NCBI GenBank assembly: GCA_043749225.1
Contig: JAYVEP010000285.1
Span: 1 to 19,019 of the forward strand
DNA length: 19,019 nt
Source: JANXUC01 sp043749225
GTDB lineage: Bacteria > Acidobacteriota > Terriglobia > Terriglobales > Acidobacteriaceae
Reading direction: 5' to 3'
The translations under genes were made by a program, and so were the position numbers. Position 1 is the first letter of the stretch. Each line of letters opens with the position of its first letter. The notes below the pieces were generated by a model. The model saw only the letters and a list, made by a program, of their open reading frames with translations. It was not told the origin of the DNA and ran no database searches. Shown here piece by piece: positions 1 through 7,866 of this stretch.

Positions 1-1
1 G

Positions 2-874
2 GTCAAGCCGAGCATCGTCGGCACTACGGCGCGTGCCTCAAAGGAGAGTGCGCGCTCGATTGGCTATTCCATTTACTACACGCTGGTGAACATCGGCGGA
101 GCATTGGGGCCACTGGTCGCTTCGTGGGTGCACCAACATCTGGCGGTGGAAAAAGTTTTTCTAGTTGCGGCCTTCAGCGTTTTCCTGATGTTCTTCGCTG
201 TCCTACTATTCTTCAAAGAACCGCGCCGAGCGGATGAAGTTCAAGTCTTAAGTCTTGCCCAGTCCGCAAAGAACTTCTGGACCGTCGTTACCAATCCGCG
301 ATTCATGCTGTTTCTCTTGATCTTTTCCGGTTACTGGATTGTTTACTGGCAGGAATTCGTTACGCTGCCAATCTTCGTTCACAACTACATCAGCTCCACA
401 GCAGACACGGAACTCCTTCTGGTCACTGGACCGCTGGTAGTCATCTCGCTTCAATTGGTAGTCAGTTACTTAACCCAGAAACTACCCGCCTTCACTGCAA
501 TAATATTGGGGACGCTCATCTCGGGGCTGGCATGGGTACTGTTGATTGTGGCACCATCCGTGCCGATGGTTGTGGCCACGCTGATCGTGGTTGCGCTTGG
601 CGAAATCATGCAAACCCCGCGCTACTACGAATATGTTTCGCGCCTCGCCCCCTCGGGACAGCAGGGCACCTACATGGGATTCGCATTCATGCCGCTCGGC
701 ATTGGCGCCTTTGTCAGTGGATGGTTTGGCGGAAAGCTTATGCATCATTTCGGAGAAGTCAGGCACCAGCCGGAGCGTGTGTGGTGGGCGATTACCGGCG
801 TCGGTGTCGCAACCGCGGCGCTGCTTTGGGTGTATGACAAGACCATTCGCAAGACCGTGGCGACGGAAGTATGA
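2..874 (+). CDS. MFS transporter, POT/peptide-permease-like, 5'-truncated
   Basis: This is the C-terminal 290 residues of a major facilitator transporter in the inner membrane. The frame is open from base 2, so the gene begins outside the window; the GTG at 86 is an internal codon. Several hydrophobic membrane segments are visible, including those around residues 30-70, 100-125 and 165-230. The early stretch SIYYTLVNIGGALGP and the later GEIMQTPRYYEYVSRLAP followed by GTYMGFAF resemble the proton-dependent oligopeptide transporter (POT/PTR) branch, which imports di- and tripeptides with protons. The substrate is inferred from this resemblance only, and a general MFS label is safer. The next gene on the same strand is an M24 peptidase, which would fit peptide uptake followed by hydrolysis. 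The 64-bp gap between them holds a -10-like box, so co-transcription is uncertain. Confidence 0.85.
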   Translation, partial: VKPSIVGTTARASKESARSIGYSIYYTLVNIGGALGPLVASWVHQHLAVEKVFLVAAFSVFLMFFAVLLFFKEPRRADEVQVLSLAQSAKNFWTVVTNPRFMLFLLIFSGYWIVYWQEFVTLPIFVHNYISSTADTELLLVTGPLVVISLQLVVSYLTQKLPAFTAIILGTLISGLAWVLLIVAPSVPMVVATLIVVALGEIMQTPRYYEYVSRLAPSGQQGTYMGFAFMPLGIGAFVSGWFGGKLMHHFGEVRHQPERVWWAITGVGVATAALLWVYDKTIRKTVATEV

Positions 875-920
875 TCATTAACGGTTTTGTGCGGGTTCGC
901 GCAAATCTCAAGCCCTCCGT

Positions 921-926
921 TACAAT
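921..926 (+). promoter_or_regulatory. Possible -10 box (TACAAT) before the M24 peptidase gene
   Basis: TACAAT lies 12 bases before the ATG at 939, which would place a transcription start only a few bases before that ATG and leave almost no leader. I find no convincing -35 hexamer at 16-18 bp and no clear Shine-Dalgarno sequence before this ATG. A leaderless or near-leaderless transcript is therefore possible, but the call rests on one hexamer. Confidence 0.3.
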
Positions 927-938
927 GAAGACTCGCTT

Positions 939-2105
939 ATGAACCTGGCTGCTATCCAGTCCGCACTGCGCGAGCAAGGCTTCGATGCCTGGCTCTTCTT
1001 CGATCATCATCATCGCGACCCCATTTCGTATCGTGTTCTCGGCTTACCTGCGAGCATGATGGTGACGCGGCGATGGTTTTATGTGATTCCTGCCCAGGGC
1101 GAGCCTTCCAAGCTGGTGCACAAAATTGAAGCTGGACATCTCGATTCCTTGCCTGGATCGAAGCGCCAATATGCGGCTTGGCAGGAGTTGGAAGAAAACT
1201 TGAAGGCGATGCTCGCACCGTACAAGACGGTTGCCATGCAGTATTCGCCGAATAATCGCGTGTTTGTGATCTCACTGGTCGACGGCGGAACCACCGAACT
1301 GATTCGCAGTTTTGGAACAAACATTGTCAGCTCGGGCGATCTAGTGGCGCAATTTGAAGCAACGTTAACAGACGATCAGATTCGCAGCCACTTCGAAGCC
1401 CGTGACGGTGTGGACCGCGTGACTGCTGCCGCCTTTCAGGAGATTGGACGCCGCGTTCGCGACGGCGGTACCCATGAATTTGAAATGCAGCAGTGGATCA
1501 TGGAAGCCTTTGGCCGCGAAGGCCTGAGGACGGAAGACCCGCCGATTGTTGGCGTGAATGCGCATAGCGGAGACCCGCATTACGAGCCGCGTTCCGACCG
1601 CTCTGCTCCTATTCGCGAAGGCGATTGGGTGCTGCTCGACATCTGGGCTAAGATGAACAAGCCAGACTCCGTTTACTACGACATTACATGGACGGGGTTT
1701 GTGGGCCAGTCTCCCTCCGACAAGCAGCGTGAAGTTTTTAAGGTCGTAACCGGGGCGCGCGACGCTGGCGCGGAAAAAGTCATTTCATCCATAACGGCGG
1801 GTAAACCGATTGCCGGATGGGAAGTGGACCGGGCGACGCGCGACCACATCAAGAACGCGGGCTTTGGCGAATATTTTATTCACCGAACCGGCCACTCCAT
1901 CGCCACGGACATTCACGCCAACGGCGCCAACATGGACGACCTCGAAGTCCACGATGTGCGGCGAATTCTCCCGAACTCCTGCTTCTCGATTGAGCCCGGA
2001 GTTTACCTGCCGGAGTTTGGGATACGCAGCGAGATCAATGTACTGGTACGCAAGGGATCGGCTGAAGTTACGGGAAAAATTCAACGCGATATTGTTTTGA
2101 TTTAA
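939..2105 (+). CDS. M24 family metallopeptidase (Xaa-Pro aminopeptidase-like)
   Basis: This is a 388-residue cytoplasmic protein of the pita-bread-fold M24 family, which typically removes N-terminal residues next to proline using two metal ions. All five expected metal ligands can be placed: D234 (VLLDIW), D248 (YYDIT), H319 (HRTGHSI), E352 (SIEPG) and E365 (RSEIN). H315 and H326 sit where the family's catalytic histidines are expected. Residues 1 to about 150 form a divergent creatinase-like N-terminal domain. There is no signal peptide. The ATG at 939 fits the family length, although no strong ribosome site precedes it. It follows the POT-like transporter, and the next gene starts 39 bp downstream. 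The substrate could also be a non-proline dipeptide or a creatine-like compound, as the family is broad. Confidence 0.9.
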   Translation: MNLAAIQSALREQGFDAWLFFDHHHRDPISYRVLGLPASMMVTRRWFYVIPAQGEPSKLVHKIEAGHLDSLPGSKRQYAAWQELEENLKAMLAPYKTVAMQYSPNNRVFVISLVDGGTTELIRSFGTNIVSSGDLVAQFEATLTDDQIRSHFEARDGVDRVTAAAFQEIGRRVRDGGTHEFEMQQWIMEAFGREGLRTEDPPIVGVNAHSGDPHYEPRSDRSAPIREGDWVLLDIWAKMNKPDSVYYDITWTGFVGQSPSDKQREVFKVVTGARDAGAEKVISSITAGKPIAGWEVDRATRDHIKNAGFGEYFIHRTGHSIATDIHANGANMDDLEVHDVRRILPNSCFSIEPGVYLPEFGIRSEINVLVRKGSAEVTGKIQRDIVLI

Positions 2106-2144
2106 CGATTTGATTTAGTTCGATGATTGGGTGACGGACTCTTA

Positions 2145-2555
2145 ATGGCGGATTCTTCCAAACAAATAGAAGCGACAGGAACTCCTTTCACCCCGATGTC
2201 GGTGATCGCGCCCGCTGTGGGCTGGCTTGTTCCAGGAGCAGGTCACATCATTCAGGGCCGTTGGGGTCGCGGCGCCCTGTTGATGGCCTCGATCGTAACC
2301 ATGTATATGCTGGGAATCGGGATGAAGGGACACGTGTACAGCCCGAACGGCGGCGACCTGCTCGACATATTGAGCTTTCTGGGCGACTTGTGCGCGGGCG
2401 GGCTCTACATCATAAGCCGGGCGCTCGACTGGAACCTTGGCGCGGTTTCTCAGGCGACTGCCGATTACGGCTCTAAGTTCATTGTGGTCTCTGGCTTACT
2501 GAACTTCATTTGCGTGGCCGACGCCTACCACATTGCGATCGGGAAAAAGCGATGA
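2145..2555 (+). CDS. Small membrane protein, DUF6677-like
   Basis: A 136-residue integral membrane protein. Residues 18-35 contain GWLVPGAGHIIQGRWGRGAL, a pattern I associate with the DUF6677 family of Acidobacteriota; the family name is from memory and its function is unknown. Further hydrophobic stretches lie near residues 38-55, 75-95 and 112-130, suggesting three or four membrane segments. The ATG at 2145 is preferred over an in-frame TTG at 2127 because it is the only ATG before the conserved block; a weak GGTGAC-like ribosome site precedes it. The gene lies 39 bp after the M24 peptidase, and its stop codon overlaps the start of the next small gene (ATGA), suggesting the two are translated together. 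Confidence 0.75.
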   Translation: MADSSKQIEATGTPFTPMSVIAPAVGWLVPGAGHIIQGRWGRGALLMASIVTMYMLGIGMKGHVYSPNGGDLLDILSFLGDLCAGGLYIISRALDWNLGAVSQATADYGSKFIVVSGLLNFICVADAYHIAIGKKR

Positions 2556-2731
2556 CGTCAATTTCTCATTTTGGAGCAGCGGTTCTGTTCGCGTTATTCG
2601 CCTCAATCGTATTTGCCATCACGCAGAAACAAGAAACGCGAGAGATGGTCCGCTACGGGCTGTATTCTTTCGCGATGTTCGTAGGCGGCGTAATTGTGGC
2701 AGGCTGGGCGATGTGGTTGCTGCGTCGATGA
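2552..2731 (+). CDS. Small two-segment membrane protein, function unknown
   Basis: A 59-residue protein starting MTSISHFGAAVLFALF. Two hydrophobic helices (about residues 7-24 and 36-56) are separated by a short charged loop (QKQETREMVR), and the protein ends in two arginines. The ATG overlaps the TGA stop of the preceding DUF6677-like gene by four bases (ATGA), a typical sign of translational coupling. This fixes the start at 2552 rather than at an upstream in-frame codon. I do not recognise a family. The pairing with another small membrane protein suggests that the two act together, which is an inference from gene order. The gene ends 17 bp before the convergent acetyltransferase gene, with no visible terminator between them. 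Confidence 0.65.
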   Translation: MTSISHFGAAVLFALFASIVFAITQKQETREMVRYGLYSFAMFVGGVIVAGWAMWLLRR

Positions 2732-2748
2732 ATTCTTGAAATTGCTCG

Positions 2749-3705
2749 TTACCCTTCCCATACAAACGCGTCGAACACGTGTTTCGTCGTAAACCCCAAA
2801 CGCTCATACAAATGCACTGCGCCAGCGTTGGCTTGGGTCACGGTCAGCGTGAGAGCGTCAAAGCCGCGCGTGCGAAACTGTTGAGCTGAGCGGTGCATCA
2901 GCGCGTCACCAATTCCGTGCGAACGGTATTCCGGCAGCACGCATACCTGTGTAACGTGGCCCACGTCATGCCGAATTTTGGAACACAGAATCACTCCAAC
3001 CGTCGTCCGCAGCGCACGGTTATAGGCCGTAAATGAAGACTCGGGATCGAAGGTCCCACATCCCGGAAACCGGACGATATTGTGTAAAAACCGCATAGAA
3101 CCATTGACCGTGCGGTACTGATCGTTGATTTCCGAATCCACGTGGCCGCGGTATGCAGCGGTAATCAGGCTGGCTGTGGGCTGGTAATCATTCTCTGACC
3201 ATGTCCGGATTTCAATTTCTTCATTCAGAACAATCGGCGATTCCACTGGGTGCCCGATATCCATCCGCATGAAGAGCCGGGGATGGCACCGGAAACCGGC
3301 GTCCGCAAACGGTCGACCTACGCTGCCAGACTCATGCAGCAGCAATTGTGTTTCGATTCGGTGAACACCGGGCGATTGTTGCAGCGTCTCAATAGAATGG
3401 ATCAGCAGCTTCGTTTCGATTTCCTGCGCGCGCTGCTGTGCCTCGTGCGAACCGTCGCCTGGGTCACTGAAGAGGTCGCCGATCACGCCTTTAGAACCTT
3501 CATACACAAAGAACGCGTAGCCCAGAACGCGCCCACGATCCACCGCCGCGTAGCCCGGTAAAATCTTGGAATCGATATAACGCAGAACCATTTCCGAGGA
3601 CGCCGCATAATCCCACGAAAGCAGGCGCGCCCAAACCTCGGCTTCCTGTTCCAGAAGCATACGGAGATCGGCGGAGGAGAAATGTCGGAGATCGAGAATT
3701 TCCAA
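2749..3705 (-). CDS. Tandem GNAT-fold N-acetyltransferase
   Basis: A 318-residue protein of the GCN5-related acetyltransferase superfamily, which moves an acetyl group from acetyl-CoA to an amine. The C-terminal domain (about 165-318) is well kept: QVCVLPEYRSHGIGDALM at 253-270 holds the acetyl-CoA-binding R-x-x-G-x-G pattern (R261, G264, G266), and N293 with YERLGF at 300-305 is the usual motif B end. The N-terminal half (about 1-150) has a degenerate GNAT-like layout (VIGDLF, then DAGFRCHPRLFMRMD), giving a tandem architecture like mycothiol synthase; the substrate is unknown. The start is a TTG with no clear ribosome site. It is chosen because the next upstream in-frame stop leaves no ATG and homologues remembered from Acidobacteriota begin close to LRHF; the alternative is ATG at residue 15. 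Confidence 0.85.
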   Translation of the reverse strand: MEILDLRHFSSADLRMLLEQEAEVWARLLSWDYAASSEMVLRYIDSKILPGYAAVDRGRVLGYAFFVYEGSKGVIGDLFSDPGDGSHEAQQRAQEIETKLLIHSIETLQQSPGVHRIETQLLLHESGSVGRPFADAGFRCHPRLFMRMDIGHPVESPIVLNEEIEIRTWSENDYQPTASLITAAYRGHVDSEINDQYRTVNGSMRFLHNIVRFPGCGTFDPESSFTAYNRALRTTVGVILCSKIRHDVGHVTQVCVLPEYRSHGIGDALMHRSAQQFRTRGFDALTLTVTQANAGAVHLYERLGFTTKHVFDAFVWEG

Positions 3706-3708
3706 GGT

Positions 3709-3743
3709 CAGTTGCCAGTTGTCTGTAGTCAGTTTACTGGCTT
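3709..3743. repeat. Degenerate 7-bp tandem repeat
   Basis: Five consecutive heptamers in the 120-bp gap between the glycosyltransferase and acetyltransferase genes follow the pattern C-A/T-G-T/G-T/A/C-x-x. The first two, CAGTTGC and CAGTTGT, differ at one base; the others drift further. A reversed related segment (TGGCCAACTGAGTAAAC, 3776-3792) lies just downstream, so the gap could fold. The repeat touches the acetyltransferase start region. I see no coding potential in the gap. Confidence 0.5.
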
Positions 3744-3825
3744 TTCACGGCCTACTCGCAGCTATCGGCGATTGGTGGCCAACTGAGTAAACGGCCTCCG
3801 GCATCGGACACGCAACTTGCGGTGG

Positions 3826-5463
3826 TTATCGAGCGGAAACTCGGTAGTATTCCAGATGTTGCGCCGGATTCGAGCCGATAAGCTTCAAATTTCTGGACCC
3901 GATTACTCTGCCGAGATCGTGCTCGGTGCCTTCTTTCGCGACCAGCAGATGCTCTGCAACAGGAATCTCGCCCCGGTCGTAGTTGCTCACAGGTTGGTTG
4001 CGATAAAAGTGCAAGCCATATTCGGTTTGCCGATTGACCTGAAAAACGGCCACTGGTATCGAATTCGGAGCACTCTTTGCCAAACTCGCAGCGATCGTAC
4101 GCGCGGAGTCTTCCTCATCCAGCGCGTCGCCGCCTTGTCGCAGGATCAAGCCAACCGCGAAGACAACTGGCACCAGCGTTGCCACTCGCAATAGACCAAA
4201 GCCGTGCCGACTCCGAAGCGCCAGCAAAATACCAACGGCAAGAATCATCGCGACGATGCACGCAACCAGCGTTCCCATTCCCCAAGGCAAGCGCTGAACC
4301 AAAACAAGGTAGCGAATTAAGATGGCCGGAATCACCAGGATCGAAGCAACGACGGCGTGCAGAAACAGGGGAGCCTTTCTCACAGACTCCGCGCCCGAAA
4401 AATCTGCCTCCGCGACGTTGGTATGACGGCGCACGAAACTAGCCACCAGCAGCGCACCAGCTGGCAGAGCGGGCAAGATGTATCCCGGTAGTTTGGACTG
4501 CGAAATCGAGAAGAACAAGATCGGAATCGCCAGCCAGAGTAAAAGGAAGACGTCGAGACTATCTTCTGATTCAAAAATGGTCTTCCCTTCCCCTTTCCAA
4601 CCGCGAATCGTCTCCACTACAGATGCAATCACGAACACGATCCAGGGGAGCAGGCCTACCAGCACAACCGGCAGGTAATACCAAAAAGGCTGCTGATGAC
4701 GATAGAGGGCGGTGCCGAATCTCGCGAGGTTGTGTTCCAGGATGAAGACACGAAAAAATTCCGGATTGCGCATTTGCACAGCAATGAACCAGGGCAGAGT
4801 CACCAAGAGAAACGCGACGATTCCCGGCCACCACAAAGTCCCCACAATTGTTTCTTGGAATCGCTTCCAGCTCCCATGCGCTGCCGCAAACACCAGTACA
4901 ATTAGCGCAAAGAGTGCTGCGCCAACTGGTCCCTTAGCCAACGTCGCCAACCCTAAAAAACCATAGCAGGCCAGAAGCCAGCGCCGTTCCCCACTCTCGC
5001 GCCACGCGAACCAGGCCAGCATTGCGATGGAAAAGTTTGCTGCCAAAGGCATGTCAGTCGCTGCTGCGCGCGCAAACCCAACTACCGCAGCCGAGGACGC
5101 TGTCATCAGGGCGCCATCCATCTCCGAGCCACGCCGGAAGCGTCGCAGAAACAGATAGACTGCCGCAATCATCATAGTCGCCGAAAAGGCAGACGGGAGC
5201 CGTGCCGCCCAATCGCTTACGCCACAAATGGAATAAGCAATCATCTGTTCCCAATACAGCAGCACAGGCTTTTCCAGCCAAGGAACATGCCTAAGCGTGG
5301 GAGTAACCCAGTCGTGACGCTCCAACATTTCGCGCGCTACCTGTGCATAACGAGGCTCATCGGCACCGACCAGGCCAAACGCGCCGAGTCCATAGAAAAA
5401 TAGAAACCCACAGAGTGCTCCAAGCACAATCAGATCGCTGCGGGATGGTCGGGCATTGGGCAT
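3826..5463 (-). CDS. ArnT/PMT-family (GT39/GT83-like) membrane glycosyltransferase
   Basis: A 545-residue GT-C-fold transferase with about 11-12 membrane helices. This family moves a sugar from a polyprenyl-phosphate carrier to lipid A or to protein on the periplasmic face. The first loop carries ADEPRYAQVAREM at residues 34-46, with the acidic pair D35-E36 and the arginine typical of ArnT-like enzymes. LAKGPVGAA and KLPGYILPALPAGALL match conserved blocks of the ArnT group, and TDMPLAAN sits in the expected third helix region. The ATG at 5463 is chosen although the frame is open to 5646, because the longer form would run through the upstream gene and adds no membrane or motif content. The gene begins 14 bp after the CBU_0592-like gene, so the two probably share a transcript. 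Lipid A versus protein as acceptor cannot be told from the sequence. Confidence 0.87.
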   Translation of the reverse strand: MPNARPSRSDLIVLGALCGFLFFYGLGAFGLVGADEPRYAQVAREMLERHDWVTPTLRHVPWLEKPVLLYWEQMIAYSICGVSDWAARLPSAFSATMMIAAVYLFLRRFRRGSEMDGALMTASSAAVVGFARAAATDMPLAANFSIAMLAWFAWRESGERRWLLACYGFLGLATLAKGPVGAALFALIVLVFAAAHGSWKRFQETIVGTLWWPGIVAFLLVTLPWFIAVQMRNPEFFRVFILEHNLARFGTALYRHQQPFWYYLPVVLVGLLPWIVFVIASVVETIRGWKGEGKTIFESEDSLDVFLLLWLAIPILFFSISQSKLPGYILPALPAGALLVASFVRRHTNVAEADFSGAESVRKAPLFLHAVVASILVIPAILIRYLVLVQRLPWGMGTLVACIVAMILAVGILLALRSRHGFGLLRVATLVPVVFAVGLILRQGGDALDEEDSARTIAASLAKSAPNSIPVAVFQVNRQTEYGLHFYRNQPVSNYDRGEIPVAEHLLVAKEGTEHDLGRVIGSRNLKLIGSNPAQHLEYYRVSAR

Positions 5464-5477
5464 AGAAATCGGGGTTA

Positions 5478-5738
5478 CTACGCGGATTGCCGCATGCCTC
5501 GCCACAAGGCGTACAGACTGATCGCTGTCCAAACTCCTTCCAGCACCACGAAACCAAGTTGAAAGGGTCGCAAAGCGATATACCCAAGAATACCGGAACC
5601 AAGAGCGTTCAAGATGTTGTAAGACGCGCGGCGAGAATCTATCCACTTAAATTGGTGGCCCATGTAGGCCACCAGAATGAGCGCAGCTCCCGCAAAAGAA
5701 ACAACCTGCCGCAACATTGAGATTTCCATCGCAGCCAT
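5478..5738 (-). CDS. Small CBU_0592-like membrane protein
   Basis: A protein of up to 86 residues with three hydrophobic segments (about residues 10-26, 44-57 and 62-80). It resembles the CBU_0592-type membrane domain, recognised from FAGAALILVAYMGHQF followed by YNILNALGSGILGY. The function of this domain is unknown. Three in-frame ATGs compete: 5738, 5729 (residue 4) and 5717 (residue 8). A TACAAT box at 5742-5737 overlaps the first ATG; if it is a real -10 box, translation must begin at 5729 or 5717. The longest form is given here. The glycosyltransferase gene follows after 14 bp on the same strand, so this protein may serve the same membrane process; that link is from position only. Confidence 0.75.
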   Translation of the reverse strand: MAAMEISMLRQVVSFAGAALILVAYMGHQFKWIDSRRASYNILNALGSGILGYIALRPFQLGFVVLEGVWTAISLYALWRGMRQSA

Positions 5739-5742
5739 TGTA
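5737..5742 (-). promoter_or_regulatory. Possible -10 box (TACAAT) at the CBU_0592-like gene
   Basis: TACAAT on the minus strand overlaps the 5'-most ATG of the small membrane protein gene. Counting about seven bases onward, transcription would start next to the second ATG at 5729. No matching -35 hexamer is visible at normal spacing, so this is a weak call. Confidence 0.3.
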
Positions 5743-5777
5743 CGGGATCGACGCTTTTGAAACCCGTGTTGCTAGGT

Positions 5778-5810
5778 CTGTGCCGCGACCCTTTGGCGGC
5801 CACGGCACAG
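5778..5810 (-). terminator. Hairpin after the S9 peptidase gene, terminator-like without a T-run
   Basis: CTGTGCCG (5778-5785) and CGGCACAG (5803-5810) form a perfect 8-bp GC-rich stem with a 17-nt loop, beginning 14 bp after the S9 peptidase stop codon. A second, overlapping pairing (CTTTGGCGGC with GCCGCAAAG) could compete. No T-run follows on the minus strand, so intrinsic termination would be weak. Its place between two likely transcription units supports a 3'-end role. Confidence 0.4.
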
Positions 5811-5823
5811 CGCCGCAAAGTCT

Positions 5824-7776
5824 TTAATTCAACAGAAACTTCTCGATAAACATAACCGTGGCGTAGAACTCATAGTCGCGGTTCTTCTTCTTCCAAAAGC
5901 CGTGCCCCTCGTCTTTTGCCATAAGCCACCACACAGGTGTCTGATTCTGCCGGACGATTTGCACCATCTGTTGCGACTCGCTGGCGGGAACTCGCGGATC
6001 GTTCTGGCCAGCAATCACAAATAGAGGTTTCGTAATGCTCTTGGCTTTGTTGGCAGGCGCAATCTGTTCAAGAAATTCACGCATCTTAGGGTCACGTTCG
6101 TCGCCGTATTCGACGCGACGCAGGTCCTGACGATATCCCGAGGTGTGCTCCAAAAACGTAACTAGATTGGATGGGCCTACAATATCGACCGAACACCGGA
6201 TGCGACTGTCGTAGTTCGTCGCCACCGCCAGAGTCATGAACCCGCCGTAGCTGCCGCCCGTAATCATGACGCGGCTCGCATCCAGATCGGGTTGCGTCTG
6301 AATCCAGTCCAGCAGAGTACTGATGTCTTTGTACGAGCCTTCCCGCAGAAAACCGTTGTCGAGCTTCAGAAAGGTCTTGCCGTAGCCGCTCGATCCGCGA
6401 ACGTTGGGATAGATAACCGCGATCCCCATCTCGTTCAAGTAATAGTTATCACGGCCAAGGAACTCTGGACGAAACTGTCCCTCGGGCCCTCCGTGGATAT
6501 CAATAATCACGGGACGCTTCCCCGTAAATTTCGCCGGCGGTGGATATAGAAACGCCGAAATCGACCGCTGATCCCACGAATTCCAGCGAATCAGCTTCGG
6601 TTGAGAAAACCCTTCCGTGTTGAGGCCACCGGTTTCGCTCAAGGTCCAGCGCGCCAGCTTCTTCGAGGCCATGTCCAGGGAATACACGTCATAGGATTGG
6701 GTGGCCGTACTCAAGGTGAACGCCAGCTCCCGACTATTTTCGCGCCATTGCACACCAGAGAGAACGCCCACGGGCAACTTGGGCACAACGTCTTCCTTCC
6801 GGGTTTTCGCATCCAAAACGTGCAACACGCTCATTCCATCTTCATTGGATTCGAAGGCAATCCATCGGCCATCTGTCGACAAATCGAATTCCTCAATATC
6901 CCATTTCAGATCGGGAGTGAGTACGCTCGTCTTACGACCCGCGAGATCCAGGTACAAAAGCTTTTGAGACTCGGAGTTTGCATCGCCAGTCATATAAACG
7001 CCTTTGCCGTCTTTGGCAAAGCGCGCGCTGCCGTAAGCCACGACTTCGGAACCAGTCTTCGGAGTAAGCAATTCCTTCTTGCCCGATGCCACGTCCACCA
7101 GCCAGACGTAAGTTTCGTTGGCGGAGACACCATTGACCGCCAGTATTTGCTTCCCATCTGGCGACCAATCGGAGACTTCCCAACCTCCGCCTTCCAACTC
7201 TGCGACCATCCGCGCGCTGGCTGGATCGTTCGCATTCACCACCCATAGATCCACATCCTTTTCCGTTCTCTTCGTGGAACCGAAAGCAATGCGATCTCCC
7301 TTATGAGACCAGCGCGGACTCGTGTTGCGCGACTTACCATCCGTCAGCAGCGTGATGTTGCCGGTAGCAAGGTCATAGCGATAGATCTGAAAAAATTCAC
7401 CGCCGCCAATATCTTTGGAGAACAAGAAAGACTGCCCGTTGACGGGTTGGTAATCGGCTTGGGCAACACGGTCCGGAAAAAAAGTAAGTTGATTGCGCGC
7501 GCCACCCGGAAATTTCACCTGATGCACCTGGGACGTGTCGCCAAAACGTGTGTGGATCAGCATCTCGCGCTGAGTGGGATTCCAGCTCGCGAAAGCCGCA
7601 GTGCGAAAATTACTATAGCGACCGACCGCTTCGACCACGGAAGATGGAATTTTTGGAATTCCTTCGGTGACCAGGTTGTCCGCCGGGGCAATTCCATTGT
7701 CCTGCGCGAACGCGTTCTGGACGAAGCCGATGGATGCCAGCAGGACCAATGGCAGCAGGATTGAGAATCGTTTCAT
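5824..7776 (-). CDS. Secreted S9 family peptidase (prolyl oligopeptidase/DPP-like)
   Basis: A 650-residue exported serine peptidase that cleaves short peptides, often after proline. Residues 1-25 form a signal peptide (MKRFSILLPLVLLASIGF, ending AFA). Residues about 60-400 form a beta-propeller with PD40-type repeats (SPRWSHKGDRIAF, SDWSPDGKQIL, STDGRWIAF). The C-terminal alpha/beta-hydrolase domain carries the full triad: S509 in GGSYGGF, D593 in GQNDPRVP and H625 in DEGHGF. HGGPEGQF is the oxyanion-side motif. The ATG at 7776 is chosen because it starts the signal peptide and follows an AGGAG ribosome site seven bases upstream (7784-7788); the longer open frame to 7860 is rejected. It lies 90 bp after the nrnA-like gene on the same strand. 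Confidence 0.93.
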   Translation of the reverse strand: MKRFSILLPLVLLASIGFVQNAFAQDNGIAPADNLVTEGIPKIPSSVVEAVGRYSNFRTAAFASWNPTQREMLIHTRFGDTSQVHQVKFPGGARNQLTFFPDRVAQADYQPVNGQSFLFSKDIGGGEFFQIYRYDLATGNITLLTDGKSRNTSPRWSHKGDRIAFGSTKRTEKDVDLWVVNANDPASARMVAELEGGGWEVSDWSPDGKQILAVNGVSANETYVWLVDVASGKKELLTPKTGSEVVAYGSARFAKDGKGVYMTGDANSESQKLLYLDLAGRKTSVLTPDLKWDIEEFDLSTDGRWIAFESNEDGMSVLHVLDAKTRKEDVVPKLPVGVLSGVQWRENSRELAFTLSTATQSYDVYSLDMASKKLARWTLSETGGLNTEGFSQPKLIRWNSWDQRSISAFLYPPPAKFTGKRPVIIDIHGGPEGQFRPEFLGRDNYYLNEMGIAVIYPNVRGSSGYGKTFLKLDNGFLREGSYKDISTLLDWIQTQPDLDASRVMITGGSYGGFMTLAVATNYDSRIRCSVDIVGPSNLVTFLEHTSGYRQDLRRVEYGDERDPKMREFLEQIAPANKAKSITKPLFVIAGQNDPRVPASESQQMVQIVRQNQTPVWWLMAKDEGHGFWKKKNRDYEFYATVMFIEKFLLN

Positions 7777-7866
7777 GAATGAACTCCTTAAGGGATAGCG
7801 ACAAAATATCCGACGTTCCATAACGCGACATGGTAGCAGGGGTGCAAAAACCAGAGGCAAAGCTGC

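Noticed and set aside
3709..3743. Possible CRISPR-like or operator array
   Set aside because: The units are 7 bp, adjacent and degenerate, with no spacers and no cas genes nearby.
5464..5646. 61-residue N-terminal extension of the glycosyltransferase
   Set aside because: It overlaps the CBU_0592-like gene almost entirely, is not hydrophobic and adds no family motif; the ATG at 5463 fits the family.
6601..7248. Open frame of 215 codons on the plus strand
   Set aside because: It is antisense to the S9 peptidase propeller, with no ribosome site or recognisable domain.
7777..7866. Promoter for the S9 peptidase (TTGCAC followed by TTATGG)
   Set aside because: The spacing is 18 bp but both boxes are poor matches; the only firm signal in this gap is the AGGAG ribosome site.
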